Source: Branchiostoma floridae (lineage: Eukaryota > Chordata > Leptocardii > Amphioxiformes > Branchiostomatidae). Taken from it: 64,000 bases of DNA. The notes under the pieces are model-generated. The model was not told the origin of the DNA and searched no databases. It saw nothing but the letters and a program-made list of their open reading frames with translations. The position numbers were made by a program, and so were the translations under genes. The first letter of the stretch is position 1, and every line of letters starts with the position of its first letter. This document shows positions 1 through 10,174 of the stretch, piece by piece. The stretch covers positions 26,829,863 to 26,893,862 of the forward strand of contig NC_049984.1 in assembly GCF_000003815.2 (NCBI RefSeq), in the 5' to 3' direction.

Positions 1-235
1 GTAGACGCGCCAAAGTACGAAGATATACAATGTTCTTATTTGATGTGACACGGGGAAACACCAGTGATGTTATTTCACATAGTTGGTTCAGGAATACCAT
101 GCACTCACCTTGGGAGGACAACATAATGGATAAGTGCCGAATAAGTGCCGAATAAAAATTCACGTCTGATTCGCTGTCATTTTTAATTTTTTGTCTTGTT
201 GGAAGACAGACTCTGGAATAGAAACAGGTTGAACA

Positions 236-623
236 ACAGTATATCACAGCAAGCTTTAAAGTTTCATGGTGTTTGTAGTTTGAATACAACTGCTTCCTCA
301 CATCGAGGTCAGAGGGCTTCTCTGAACAACTCTGTACAATCTACTGTAATAACTACATCTGGGAACTCCTTAAAACAACGAGTCTTACCTGCTACATCAC
401 CTGTTTTACTCTGCAGATCAAACAATGCCTTGAATTCTCTGTACATTACATTAATCCATAATGAAAACAGTCGTCTAAATGTAGCCTCGCTAATGAGGAA
501 CCTGGCTAAAATGTTTTTGCATACTGCTTTTGACAGCAAGTGACATTTTTTCAATAATTTACCTCTTGACTTAAGGCCATACAGAGTGGTAACTGAGGCG
601 TTTGGGGGTGTTTTTGGTGTCAT
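236..623 (-). pseudogene. ISL2EU/Harbinger-like transposase fragment (DDE_Tnp_4 type)
   Basis: The minus strand encodes a helix-turn-helix-like stretch (SEATFRRLFSLWINVMY) followed about 45 residues later by VDCTELF. That arrangement is the hallmark of the DDE_4 transposases of the Harbinger/ISL2EU group, in which the D of the VDCTE motif is the first catalytic acid. Just after it the reading frame changes by one position, and the second frame carries the conserved continuation KPSDL and YSNYKHH down to about 236. The later catalytic acids are not found. It would have been a nuclear cut-and-paste enzyme; here it is a 5'/middle fragment with a frameshift. Family assignment rests on motif order recognised by eye. 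Confidence 0.7.
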
Positions 624-1593
624 GAAAATATCATGTTTGGATAATGCATGGGTCTTTAGTTTTTTTTAGGAAGTACCTTATTGCCTAAAGGTGATTTATG
701 CAAATCAGCATGACGTCATGATGATGTCATAGAGAGCTATATGGCCACGCCCATTTGGGGAAAAAATGCCAGAAAAGTGTTTTGCCCCGCTTGTAATTCG
801 ACGATTGTTGTTGATACTTTACAGTAATGTATCTAATGGTCATTTAAAAAGATCTGTGCGTGGATTTCGTTATATCGTGTAATGCTGATTTTTTATGAAT
901 TTTTTTCCTCGAATTTTTATTACCCCTTATGCTACCAGCAATTGGGAGCACTAAATAGCACCCTTTCGAGGCGGCTGCGCGAGACATTCTACCTTACAGG
1001 GTATATTTCAAAATAAGATCCATATTGACTAATTTTGATGAACAGTTTTTGGGGCGTGTCGCTCCGATAATCACATTGTGGTGGTAGTAGTGACACAATC
1101 CATTTTTATAGATCATAAAAGAATCAAAATGATAATTTGAGGTCAGATTTGTATTCGGCATGTGCTAAAACCTCCGTATACCAAGTTTTGTTCTTGTATC
1201 TTCAAGGAGAGGGAAAATATGGTGTTTTTGCATATTTAATTAGCTGACTCATATTTTATTACCCCTGGAACTCAATTATTCAGGATTATTTATCATTTAT
1301 GAATTAGATATGTAAATTTCATGGCCATAGTTAAATTCAGCATGTTACAAAACCCCAGTATACCAAGTTTTTTCCTTGTATCTTGTATGACTGTGGAGAT
1401 ATTGTAATCTTGCATATTTAATTAGCTGACCCGGAGAAATTATGGCGTAATTTTTAGGCCGTTGATGGCCATAACTCTCTAACGGTATGTCCGATTTTTT
1501 CGCAATAAAAACCATTCTATTTCTTTCACTAAGACCTATTCAATGATGTCAAGTTTGAAAAGCTGTGAAGAGTTTGAAATTTTTGTGTAATTT
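624..1593. other. AT-rich non-coding stretch, probably repeat-derived
   Basis: No credible coding frame. The phrase taccaagttttgttcttgta / taccaagttttttccttgta occurs twice (about 1180 and 1360), each followed by atatttaattagctga, so the stretch looks like the inner part of a repeated non-autonomous element whose end is the repeat at 1594-1748. Confidence 0.4.
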
Positions 1594-1748
1594 GAGACAG
1601 CTACTTTGACCTTGAAATTTGGCCAACAAAAACAAAATTTGATGGCAAAGTGTTCTATTTTTATAAAAATAGAAGTACCTATCTACTAACATTGATGGTT
1701 ATTTTTCGGAAAGAAATCTTGCTCAGACATACCTCCTGGCTACCTTAA
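1594..1748 (-). repeat. Inverted partner of 9483-9636, ends at TTAA
   Basis: Positions 1686-1748 are the reverse complement of 9483-9545 with only about three to five mismatches in 63 bases. A second 21-base block (1594-1614) is a perfect inverted match to 9616-9636 at nearly the same spacing. Both copies start at TTAA followed by GGTAGCCAGGAGG. A TTAA edge fits TTAA-target elements such as piggyBac or Kolobok. The two ends face each other, so this is one end of a non-autonomous element and not a terminal repeat enclosing 1749-9482. Confidence 0.55.
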
Positions 1749-1779
1749 CCAACAAAGTAATTTAGTTCAGTTGTTAGCT

Positions 1780-2421
1780 TCACCAGCATGATGCGCAGTT
1801 CACCGTTCGGGTTTGGCACATTACAACTACATGGGGCTATAGAACGGTTGTGATGTCCATCCATTTATTTTTCTTCGCAGAAAAGTGTTATCTGGTGGCA
1901 ACTGAAACTTGCTTTTCCTATTCGTCCAATTAAGTATTTAAATGACAACCAACCTCCCATATTTCTGGAATGTGGAATGAGTTGCGGTGTTGTTTTTCCA
2001 GACATGTGGTACAGAATACTGCTGTCGGCCCACATTCCCTGCACCGGAAGAATGTCACCAACTCTCCTTTGCCGCAGATGGAGCAGGTATGGCATAGAGG
2101 GGCCGACAGCTCTATGTTCGTTACAAAGTGTTAATCTCTAACCTTATTCCATGATTCTAGTTCTTTTCTCCTCTGTTTTGTATAAGTGATCTGTGATCGT
2201 GGTGGTAATGTTACAGGTTCAGGGATATCTTGCAACTGAATGGGGAACTCTGGAGTGGTTAAAGTACTAGCTTGTGGTTGTGAAGTTGTCTGGGTAGATG
2301 TAGATGGTGTGACGTGTCTTACACGGCGCTTCCTGGGCCCACCATCAAGAGTTGTCTCAGCATGCTTTGTCTTCACTTTCTGGCATCTGGAGAACCCTCT
2401 TTTTCCTGTAGCTTTCTCCAT
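1780..2421 (-). pseudogene. CxC-like zinc cluster protein fragment (KDZ-transposon associated)
   Basis: On the minus strand a basic, Ser/Thr/Pro-rich N-terminal part starts at 2421 and runs to ELESWNKVRD. One in-frame TAA follows, and the same frame then continues with a cysteine/histidine cluster: CHTCSICG, FRCREC, FCTTCLEKQH, FHIPEIW (about 1940-2085). This spacing resembles the CxC domains that precede KDZ (Kyakuja-Dileera-Zisupton) transposases. Below 1930 another frame continues with ITLFCEE and MDGHHNR, a segment found again at 37208-37430. No KDZ catalytic core is visible. It is a decayed transposon gene, cut off near the TTAA edge at 1748. A different Cys/His cluster family is possible. 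Confidence 0.5.
2147..2270. repeat. Direct duplicate of 4096-4220 (copy 1)
   Basis: About 124 bases from ttccatgattctagttc onward recur at 4096-4220 with scattered changes (roughly nine in ten bases the same). The repeat covers the part of the CxC-like gene that encodes the Thr/Pro-rich segment, so part of that gene has been duplicated within 2 kb. Confidence 0.75.
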
Positions 2422-2929
2422 ACCTAAACAGAGTGAAAGTAAGTCACATCAAATCACCTTCACCTCAATCATTGCCCATGACACATTAGATTGGACCATT
2501 AGTTACAGGGACCTGTTGATTGCTGCCTACTGATAAAATAAAGGTAGACAATAATAAGTTAATTGCAAATTCTTGCCCCAGGGCTTATTGCAGGTGCAGG
2601 TTTGCAAAAGAAAAGGGCAATCCTTTTGCTATTTCGCCTGAGCTCTAGTGGACGTAAATCTCTAGCTCTAGTCGACTTTCAGGTGGTTTTGATGTTAGTC
2701 CATTTGGTGTACAAATGGCATGGCTGTACCTCCTTGGTAACTCTATTCCAGTATATACTTCTATAGTTTTTAGTACTATTGGCCCTGTAACTAGATTCGT
2801 CCAATACAAAATCCTTAATAAATTTTTACGTGCGAATAAAAAAAGACTTAGCGTATTAGTTACCTATTTTTACGTGTGAATAAAAAAAATAAAAAAAAGA
2901 CTTAGCGTCTTAGCCCTTCTTTGACCTAC

Positions 2930-3043
2930 CTTGCAGTGGCCACGCACGCTCTTGGCCTTGGTATTTATGGCACCCTCTACTTCCCTCCGGAACTTAGTGT
3001 CGTCCGCGCTCTGGAGGCCTCTCCTCGATGATCGCCATGAATT
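2930..3043 (-). CDS. Exon-like block, 38 codons, function unknown
   Basis: The minus strand has a splice acceptor (acttcag) immediately before AATTCATGG and a donor (AAG then GTAGGT) at the other edge. The 114 bases between are open in one frame and encode a basic peptide containing SADDTKFRREVEG and KAKSVRGHCK. The length is an exact multiple of three. It lies upstream, in transcription order, of the CxC-like block at 1780-2421 and could be an exon of the same decayed gene. No family recognised. Confidence 0.4.
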
Positions 3044-3045
3044 CT

Positions 3046-3140
3046 GAAGTTGGGAAAATAATTTAAAACATGTATGTAGCGCTGACAGTTAGGGAAGTTG
3101 GGAAAATAATTATAAAACATGTATGTAGCATTTTGACAGG
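3046..3140. repeat. 48-bp tandem duplication
   Basis: Two adjacent copies of a unit beginning gaagttgggaaaataatt and containing acatgtatgtagc, offset by 48 bases. It lies in intron-like sequence beside the 2930-3043 exon. Confidence 0.7.
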
Positions 3141-3650
3141 TCAGATTGGTACACTATGGTGATGAGAGGCTAAGACAAAATAACCAAGAGATACAAAATC
3201 ATACAAGAGATACCTGTTTTACATTATGCTTCAATCAAGGGGCTGCAAGATAACAATTTTTTTTCATTTCTGGAAGGAATGAATAATAATCTAACTTGGT
3301 CCTTGGGCATTATTAAGGAACTAACTTACCTATGATAGCCTCCAACTTGTTCTCATCTAGCAGCCCTAGTCCAGGACCCTTCCCTTTGGTGCTGTTGTGC
3401 ACCATCTCTTCTCGTGAAAAGACATCATCTCAGATGGCTCTCACCCTATCTAAATGTTTTTTTCCCGGGAGTGCCCGCTTCATTGAGCTGAAGATTGAGA
3501 ATAAATATAGTCCAATCTTTCAAAATAATGTCTTTCAAAAATTAAAAAGTGAAAATTTGTTTGCATTTTAAAACATAAGCATTATTTCTGCTGCAGGACC
3601 ATACATTGGATTAAGTCACTTGGCGGCCCACTATCAAACTTTGACAAGTT

Positions 3651-4072
3651 TTATTCAAATGCACAGGCTTGCATGATGTCCTGCTGGACATCCTGAATTG
3701 TCCTGAACATCACAAATGGTATCTCCGTAGTGTTGGTGTGGGGTGCTGGTGATGGGGGCGGGCTGGCTGCTGTAGTAACTGTTCGGGGTGTTGAAGGCTC
3801 ACTTTCTCCAAAAATAGTTTTCAAACGAGCACCCACGGTTGTGGATGCTGGTGGCAGGTTGGGTTGTTGGTGGCTCCAGGTGCCTGAGTCATTTAGAAGA
3901 CCCAGAAGACTAGTGGATGCGCTGGAGGAGTGGGTGTGCTCAAGCCCCCACTGGTCTCTCTGGTACATGTAGCTGGGGCGGGAATGGCTGGCTCCTTTCC
4001 GATGCTCGGAACGACAATATTTTCCAATTCAGAAACAATGGCTTGCAAATTTATGATGTTAAGGAGAGGCAT
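3651..4072 (-). pseudogene. Pro/Thr/Ser-rich coding-like segment, frameshifted
   Basis: A minus-strand frame opens with ATG at 4072 and reads MPLLNIINLQAIVSELEN, then a Pro/Thr-rich part that closes with a stop. An overlapping frame continues to 3651 through another Pro/Thr/Ser-rich stretch (PPPSPAPHTNTTE). One frameshift would join them. Low-complexity composition makes the call weak. It lies between exon-like blocks on the same strand. No family recognised. Confidence 0.25.
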
Positions 4073-4095
4073 TGAATATCAATAATTGCAACTGT

Positions 4096-4220
4096 TTCCA
4101 TGATTCTAGTTCTTTTCTCCTCTGTTCTGTATAAGTGATCCCCTGATAGAGGTGGTAATGTTACAGGTTCAGGGATATCTTGCAACTAAATTGGGAACTC
4201 TGGAGTAATCAAAGTGCTAA
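4096..4220. repeat. Direct duplicate of 2147-2270 (copy 2)
   Basis: Second copy of the 124-base segment described at 2147. The matching minus-strand peptide is interrupted by a stop in this copy, so it is a partial, non-functional duplicate. Confidence 0.75.
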
Positions 4221-4244
4221 TTTCATAATTAGAATCTTACCTGA

Positions 4245-4409
4245 TCAGAGCAGTTGTCTGCTGGCATTCTTGCCTCCGAAGCAAACTGCATTCCGGATGT
4301 GGTGAATCGCATCAGAGAAGTCATGGTCTTGCTGAATATGTGATGGGATACGGGGATCGGTGACTGGCGTTCCATCATCACAGACGATCTTTTTAACTGT
4401 AGCAGATCC
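4245..4409 (-). pseudogene. Exon-like block ending near a splice donor
   Basis: Open minus-strand frame of 54 codons with a stop at each end. It contains VKKIVCDDGTPVTDPRIP and FSDAIHHIRNAVCFGGKN and looks coding in composition. A donor-like ATCAG|GTAAGA lies a few bases beyond its stop. It could be the last coding exon of a transposon-type gene or an internal exon with an acquired stop. Family not recognised. Confidence 0.3.
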
Positions 4410-4451
4410 TTAATGATTGCCTTATACCTTAAATTGTTGAATTGGTTTTCC

Positions 4452-4785
4452 TGCTATAGTTGCTCTGTCTTCTGGCTACCATAGTTATCTGTTCTATGTA
4501 CTTGATCATAATGATGTACCCGTTCTCCGAGTGACGAGAAGGAGATGTCCCGACACTGAGACAACCCGGACAGATGGTTTGTTGCATCCAGGGCATCCGC
4601 CTGCAAGTGGAGGAGGGCCACAGGCAGAAAGCTGCTCAGTTGCTGGTGGATGCCGATGGCGCCTGGATCTCCAGCTGTAACACCCCCCTCCCCAAGTGGC
4701 AGTGCAGTACACTGTGGACAGCCTCCCCCATACTGATCACAAACACATTTTTGAGTTTGATGCGGTCCTCCCCCAGGATATCCAC
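4452..4785 (-). pseudogene. Putative exon 2 of a minus-strand gene, with a frameshift
   Basis: An acceptor (tgattccag) precedes GTGGATATC at 4785. From there one frame is open for 49 codons (VDILGEDRIKLKN, FVISMGEAVHSVLHCHLG) to a TGA at 4636-4638. A neighbouring frame then stays open to about 4454 with LSSFLPVALLHLQADALDA and SSLGERVHHYDQVH, so one frameshift appears to join them. The block starts in phase 0 and would follow the ATG exon at 5510-5578 directly. Function unknown; host gene or domesticated transposon are both possible. Confidence 0.4.
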
Positions 4786-4901
4786 CTGGAATCATAACAT
4801 AGAATACAGTGCATTTCTACTTGTATGTGTTGGTCAACCTACTTTGTCTCTGCATATTGAATTTTATTTATATCTATTTTTTTTACTTTTCATATCTTAC
4901 C

Positions 4902-5076
4902 NNNNNNNNNNNNNNNNNNNNNNNNNNNNNNNNNNNNNNNNNNNNNNNNNNNNNNNNNNNNNNNNNNNNNNNNNNNNNNNNNNNNNNNNNNNNNNNNNNN
5001 NNNNNNNNNNNNNNNNNNNNNNNNNNNNNNNNNNNNNNNNNNNNNNNNNNNNNNNNNNNNNNNNNNNNNNNNNNNN
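4902..5076. other. Assembly gap (175 N)
   Basis: Run of N. It falls in the presumed intron between the exon-like blocks at 4452-4785 and 5510-5578, so an exon could be hidden here. Confidence 1.
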
Positions 5077-5509
5077 ATCCAGAGTTGCACAGCCTGCAAA
5101 TGGCTAATGGATCTCGACTCGGGTGATCTCTTACTAGTAAGTGTGCTGACTGTATCAAACCCATCAAATTCACTGATCGTGAGGATACCTCAATACCTCC
5201 GCCATTCGACAGACACCAGATCCAGAGAGCCTGGATTAGAGGACTGTTTTAAACCCATCGACATAAAATTCCTAAACAAACTATATACTCAATTTATCAT
5301 CACAATTTACTTACGAAGCGTTGAGCTCGGATGCAAACTCATAGCTGACCTCCTGACAATACAAGATACAATGCAAAATATAGAGCCCGATGAATACGAA
5401 TGAAAAAAAAGTTACAAAAAGACGGAGACGGACTCTGCTTGGCGAGTACACAAAATACATTATGATTATCGCTGTACGCAAAGTGAACATAATGCAGATT
5501 CGATCTTAC

Positions 5510-5578
5510 GTGAGCCAGCTCTGCCCGGATCCGCTCCTCAATGTAGAACTCGTCCATCATCTTCTTCCAGCCGGGCAT
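5510..5578 (-). CDS. Putative first coding exon, 23 codons
   Basis: The minus strand reads ATG at 5578 and encodes MPGWKKMMDEFYIEERIR then AELAH, and stops exactly at a strong splice donor (CAC|GTAAGAT). The peptide is charged and helical in character. The exon ends in phase 0, matching the phase-0 start of the block at 4785. The sequence upstream (5580-5750) has no other reading frame and could hold the promoter and 5' leader. It is one of the few undamaged coding-like blocks in the window, so a host gene is plausible. I do not recognise the protein. Confidence 0.45.
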
Positions 5579-5749
5579 GATGAATGAAAGAGTAAAAAAG
5601 AAAGAGGTATAGCGTTACGAATTTCAGAAAAAGTTGCACTACACAGTCTCACACTGAGCGCTCACGAGAGGAATGAAACCACGGAATGCCACACACTGAT
5701 ATTTGACGACATTTCCTGTCACCCTCAAAGATGTTATAAGACACAGGTC

Positions 5750-6800
5750 TGTACAGGCACTATCTTGTGCTGATTGGATAAAACATGTAGACAGCATTTC
5801 ACAATATGCAAATATGCAAAACCATTTGATCTAGAGGGTGTATCATTTAAAGAACTGAGGGCTAATTCAGATCTAAGGAAGACATTTTTTCAGTAGGATT
5901 TTTTCAGTAGGAAATTTCTATGCAATTAGATAGAATATATTTCTATACAATTTTGACAGGAAAGTTGAAAATCTAAGTTGAAAATCTAAGTTGATTTTCA
6001 CAAAACCGCTGATAGTATTGCAGATAGATTTTCTACTTGGTCACAATACTATTTGATATTGGATCGTATCTGATAGAGACCTCCTAACTGCTTTGGGTCG
6101 TTCTTTTTGGACTGATTTTCTTATTGTCTCCAGAAAACCAGTACCGAGTGCTAATCTGGCCCTGGCCTCTGTTCCTAACTTGGAGACAGTCTGGAATGTT
6201 TATTAGTTTGGCTGGCAAAAATCACACCGGCAACACACGGATACACAACCCTCTTTGATATGTCTATCTTTGAAGTTTGAACAACTTCGCCGCAACCAAA
6301 AATGCCTTGGATAAAAGCCGTGGAGAGAGCAACAATCACCGAGTCTACCTTGGCGTCTTTGGTAACCATAAAGCCCGGGCATACGATTTCTTGCGATGTC
6401 AATCCGACAACTTTCCCCTTAATTCTTGAGTTTTTCCCTTTCAGTCTCGCACTAAACCAGTTCCAAAACAAGCCGCTAGGGCCCAAACCCAAAGCATTTA
6501 CACATCAAGAGTTGTCTACCACACAAAATAGTGCAGCATGTCCAGAACCTGAAATATCAAACTCGGAAGTTCCGCTGCAGTACCGTAATAGGCCGCTTTC
6601 AATGTTACATCAAGACGTACCCACATATAGAATATAAAAAAAAAACATCCAGGCGTTCTCGAGTTATACTGTTTTTCTACAAACATAACGTTAGGCCACA
6701 GCAAGTAAATTTTATGGATGACATCAGCGCACGCATTACTTTCCGCCTGTTGAACGATAAGTTGAGCTGCTTCCTTGTGTTCGGTTGTGGGGTTATGATA
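5750..6800. other. Mostly non-coding; two ambiguous antiparallel frames
   Basis: Between 6175 and 6640 both strands are open for about 105 codons and I cannot tell which, if either, is coding. The rest is AT-rich. A 13-base unit (gttgaaaatctaa) is tandemly repeated at about 5964-5990. Confidence 0.3.
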
Positions 6801-6806
6801 CTCACC

Positions 6807-7840
6807 CCCCTTAAGGGCTCAAATGCATGTTGTTTCAGCTTCTCTGCCCCAGCCTTGCACATAGCAGACAGTGTTTCCTTTGTTGTGTCATCTGTGTCAT
6901 GTGGCTGGCGGACTTTCAACATATATTCCTGCAAATCTGCACTCCGGCCCTGAGACCATAAAGGCTCGCTCCCTTCAAAGAGGACAGTGGCATCATTTGC
7001 CCACTCTGTCAGCTTATCATGGACAACTTGGTAATACCTATTCATGTCCAAGGGGCTACCTGCTTCCTGGCACTTGCTGAATAAGGGTAGGCATACTTCA
7101 TAGTACATTATTGAGTACGCACGCTCTTCCGCCATGACATTGGGGTTGAAGTAGCCATTATATACTGCCTCCTCAAGTCTATTAAAGTTACCCTTTTTGC
7201 AGTTTTTGTCCGTCAAATATAACTGGATCATTTCTTTGCCTACAAAGCACGGAATGGCATTCTGGAAAAATACTAGAAATCGGTTTCCCACAATGGGTTG
7301 GAACAGCTTCTGTCCAGAATCCTCCAATTCGGTATGCAATAATGCAAAGCCGCAAAACTCTTTCTCTTCCGCATATTCTTTCTTAGTTTCCATGCACAGC
7401 AACTTCGCTGTGGCATAGATATGATCTTTTGCACCGACCATGCCTCTCCTCGCCTTTCCCTCCTTCTCCACATCATACTTTACATTCTTCTGCGCAGCTT
7501 TGCTCATGGCCTCTGCCATATTCTGAATTTTGTGAGCAGCACACGTGAAGCCATAAATCTTCTTTCTCTTCTCCTGCTCCTCTGGAGATAGCAAATGCCA
7601 CCCTGGGACAGTTTCGTGCAGCTTGTCACCTTTCAAGTCCTCTAACATCCTGGTAACTTTGGTTTCCACTGCTGCCCGATCTTTCATGTGGGTCTTGATC
7701 TGGCCTACATGAGCAAAGCTACCATCTATTCCGAGCGCGGTGCCCATCTCTTGAAGATCATTAAATGCATCGGTTAAATTTGAAACAGTAGCTTCAGCGA
7801 TTTCATTGTGAACAGGCGTAATTGATAGAGAGAAGACTCT
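6807..7840 (-). CDS. Long exon of an uncharacterised transposon-associated protein family
   Basis: The minus-strand frame is open from 7840 to a strong donor (GGG|GTGAGTAT) at 6806/6807, about 344 codons. It starts with ITPVHNEIAEATVSNL, then GTALGIDGSFAHVGQ. A Cys-x2-His motif (CAAHKIQN) follows about 70 residues later, and further on come VGNRFLVFFQNA and PLDMNRYYQVVHDKLTEWA. I recognise the order GNRF...FxNA...LDMNxYYQ from large multi-copy proteins of marine invertebrate genomes that behave like transposon genes. I know no accepted name for them. Neither the first nor the last exon is identified. The frame is intact over more than 1 kb, unusual for this window, so the copy may be young or retained. 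DUF-type hAT relatives are an alternative. Confidence 0.6.
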
Positions 7841-8160
7841 CTATCATGTGTTTCCTCCTCTGTGGCAGACAACACAATCTTATGAGAGTGGAGTTGACCC
7901 CGAGTAGTGTGGTCACTTTGATACTCACCCGTGCTAAGTCCTGTCACAGCCGACCCTGCCAGAGACTCATTACAATATTGAAATGACATTGAAATGAGCC
8001 AAAGTGCGACTGGAGAGGCTATAATTGGGTGATAATTGGTCTGGATTCCCACTCCCCCTGCCCCTCCTCTATTTTGCATTCCTATGCGCGCTAATTGTAC
8101 ATGTACTATCAACATAATTCCTGGTGCAGTTAAAACTTCCTTTCTGAAAGATATCAAAGC
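7841..8160 (-). other. Possible upstream exon of the 6807-7840 gene
   Basis: A second minus-strand frame (7774-8157) contains TTRGQLHSHKIVLSATEEE immediately upstream of the long exon. It may hold upstream coding sequence joined by splicing or a frameshift, but I cannot place an acceptor with confidence. Confidence 0.25.
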
Positions 8161-8881
8161 AACTTATGCACATGTGATACTCCTTTTTTTAGAGCTATGA
8201 GTATGATGGAAAAAAATGAAATCCGCAACAATTGTAAAGCCAATCAAAATGTGACTTCGAATTCATGGACAGGGATTAAAACCTTTATAGCTATATCCTA
8301 AAAAGTAACAACAATATAGCTAAGGATATTTAAAGCATTGATGGTGTAACCAATATATTCTGGCAACAATAAGTTGCAAGTAGACTGATGTAGAGATTGC
8401 ATGTTTTGGAAGCGCTTTCTTATCTGCTTTATTTGGCTCTCGAAGTTAATTGTGATCAGGTAAAAATTGACTTGGTGTATGTTCAACTACAGTACTAGGA
8501 AATGCTAGTACAATGTAATGGTTTGCACATTTAGGACTCAAAATGTCCAGTCAATTGCAATTGACAATGACAAGGCTATACCGTGCCGCTATAGTCTGTC
8601 TATAAGACTTTTCCCCTTTTAGTAAGGATTTTTCCTGCTATTGACAGACAAACTGTGTCAAAAGATGTTTTTACTATTGATAGGCAGTTCAGTCGGTTTA
8701 AAAAAATAACTACGACGATCATGTCAAATTCTACAAAAAATGAGAATTTTATTCTGTTCCAGTGTTACACAAAATCCGAAATCTGCCATGCATGTACAGC
8801 CCTAATTTTGTGAATGATCCTGTAAAATGGTGTAAAATATTCCCAAGTAACAATAAATAATCGTTGAATTAAAGAAAAGTT

Positions 8882-8950
8882 CCTCCACAGAGGTTTGAAC
8901 TGACGACCCACGGTTTACCAGGCCATGTCTTTACCATTTGAGCCATATGA
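8882..8950 (-). repeat. tRNA-derived SINE-like segment
   Basis: Read on the minus strand, ATGGCTCAAATGGTAAAG resembles a tRNA D-arm/A box and, about 40 bases on, GTTCAAACC matches the core of the B box. The cloverleaf between is imperfect, so this is not a functional tRNA; it fits the head of a tRNA-derived SINE or a tRNA pseudogene. Confidence 0.5.
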
Positions 8951-9482
8951 CCAATGCGTTTGTAGTTCACAGTGATGCAAAGGAATACATACACACATAG
9001 CCTGTCACTCACAGTCAATTATATTTTCGTACTATTTACAGGGAAGAGCCTCTCATTAGCCATTACCAATTTGACAAACTAATACCAAGGCATATTTTAC
9101 GTTATCAAGTTTACAAGTGGAAGCATAATGTTGTTAAATGTGTGAAGAACAAGAACATATTTTTACACATCTAAAGCTCAAGCTACGCAGCATAACATTA
9201 TAGGTGTCTGCTACATCCATGTCAGACAACTAACTTAGTAAGACAATACACATTTATCGTCTGCCATATGTCCAAAAGTTGTTCAGCTACAAAAGTGCAG
9301 ACCTAAACCACTCAATTCAAAGAACCGAATGTGTTCATAATCAGTCTTTTACCCTAATGGTGGTGCCAAGTTGCTGCATTTTGATAGCTCACAACATTTA
9401 CCACGGTAAATGTTGAATGTTTGTAGTGATTCGTCTTGAGGATTACTTACGTCCTTTAGGTGTCACACTGTGAAAAGCCCTT
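8951..9482. other. No gene seen; one short perfect hairpin
   Basis: AT-rich. The only structure noted is an 11-base inverted repeat at 9392-9402 / 9405-9415 (caacatttacc) with a two-base loop. Confidence 0.4.
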
Positions 9483-9636
9483 TTAAGGTAGCCAGGAGGT
9501 ATGCCCGAGGAAGATTTCTTTCCGAAAAATAACCATCAATGTTAGTGACCTTATAGTATTATATGACCAGTAGCTATGAACTAAGTTGGTATCTTAAAAC
9601 AGTATATATATATTTCAAGGTCAAAGTAGCTGTCTC
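9483..9636 (+). repeat. Inverted partner of 1594-1748, starts at TTAA
   Basis: Begins TTAAGGTAGCCAGGAGG and matches the reverse complement of 1686-1748, then of 1594-1614, with the same ~71-base interval. It extends to the right, away from the first copy, so it is the end of a second, separate element. Confidence 0.55.
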
Positions 9637-10174
9637 GAACTGACGGCTCAAAATTTAGTTTGAATTTTACTGCTTTCATGGGTTGACATTAGTGAATTGC
9701 CCCAAAACATGCATGGCCTTCAGTTTAGTGTAGCCCTAGGATGACACCACACATTCAAGAAATACAAAGTCGCTAATGTTACTAAAGTCGCTGTTAGTTG
9801 CAGAAATTAAAAAAAAAGGTCACGATAGTAAGTGTGCACACGTAATTAGCACAGACCACACACACAACTATTTGCTGTTAGTAATAATTTTCTACTTCTA
9901 AACGTTGTCTTCCTCTTGGTAAAAGGTACATGTTCTGGCCAGAAAGAAGTTTTTCTGAATAACAGTTAACCAAGTAGCCCCACATTTCTTCCTGAGTCAG
10001 CTAGCTCATCCACTGGTTTTGCCGGCTGCTGGAAATATGAAATCACCCCCCCCCCCACACCATCTTTTGTTTTGACATGTTTTGTCGCCATTCTCGGTCA
10101 TAATTTCCCACGTCTTTGACCAACCAACTAACGTAGATCATGCAATAAGACTGTGAAATCATGCCATCCTTACG

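Noticed and set aside
4574-5107. Open frames of 96-177 codons crossing 4902-5076
   Set aside because: They include the run of N and have no sequence support there.
8882-8950. A functional tRNA gene
   Set aside because: A- and B-box-like pieces are present but the acceptor and anticodon arms do not pair properly, so I call it SINE-like only.
1594-9636. A single 8-kb transposon with terminal inverted repeats
   Set aside because: The TTAA edges of the two repeats face inward, so the conserved sequence extends outward from 1748 and 9483. They are ends of two separate elements.
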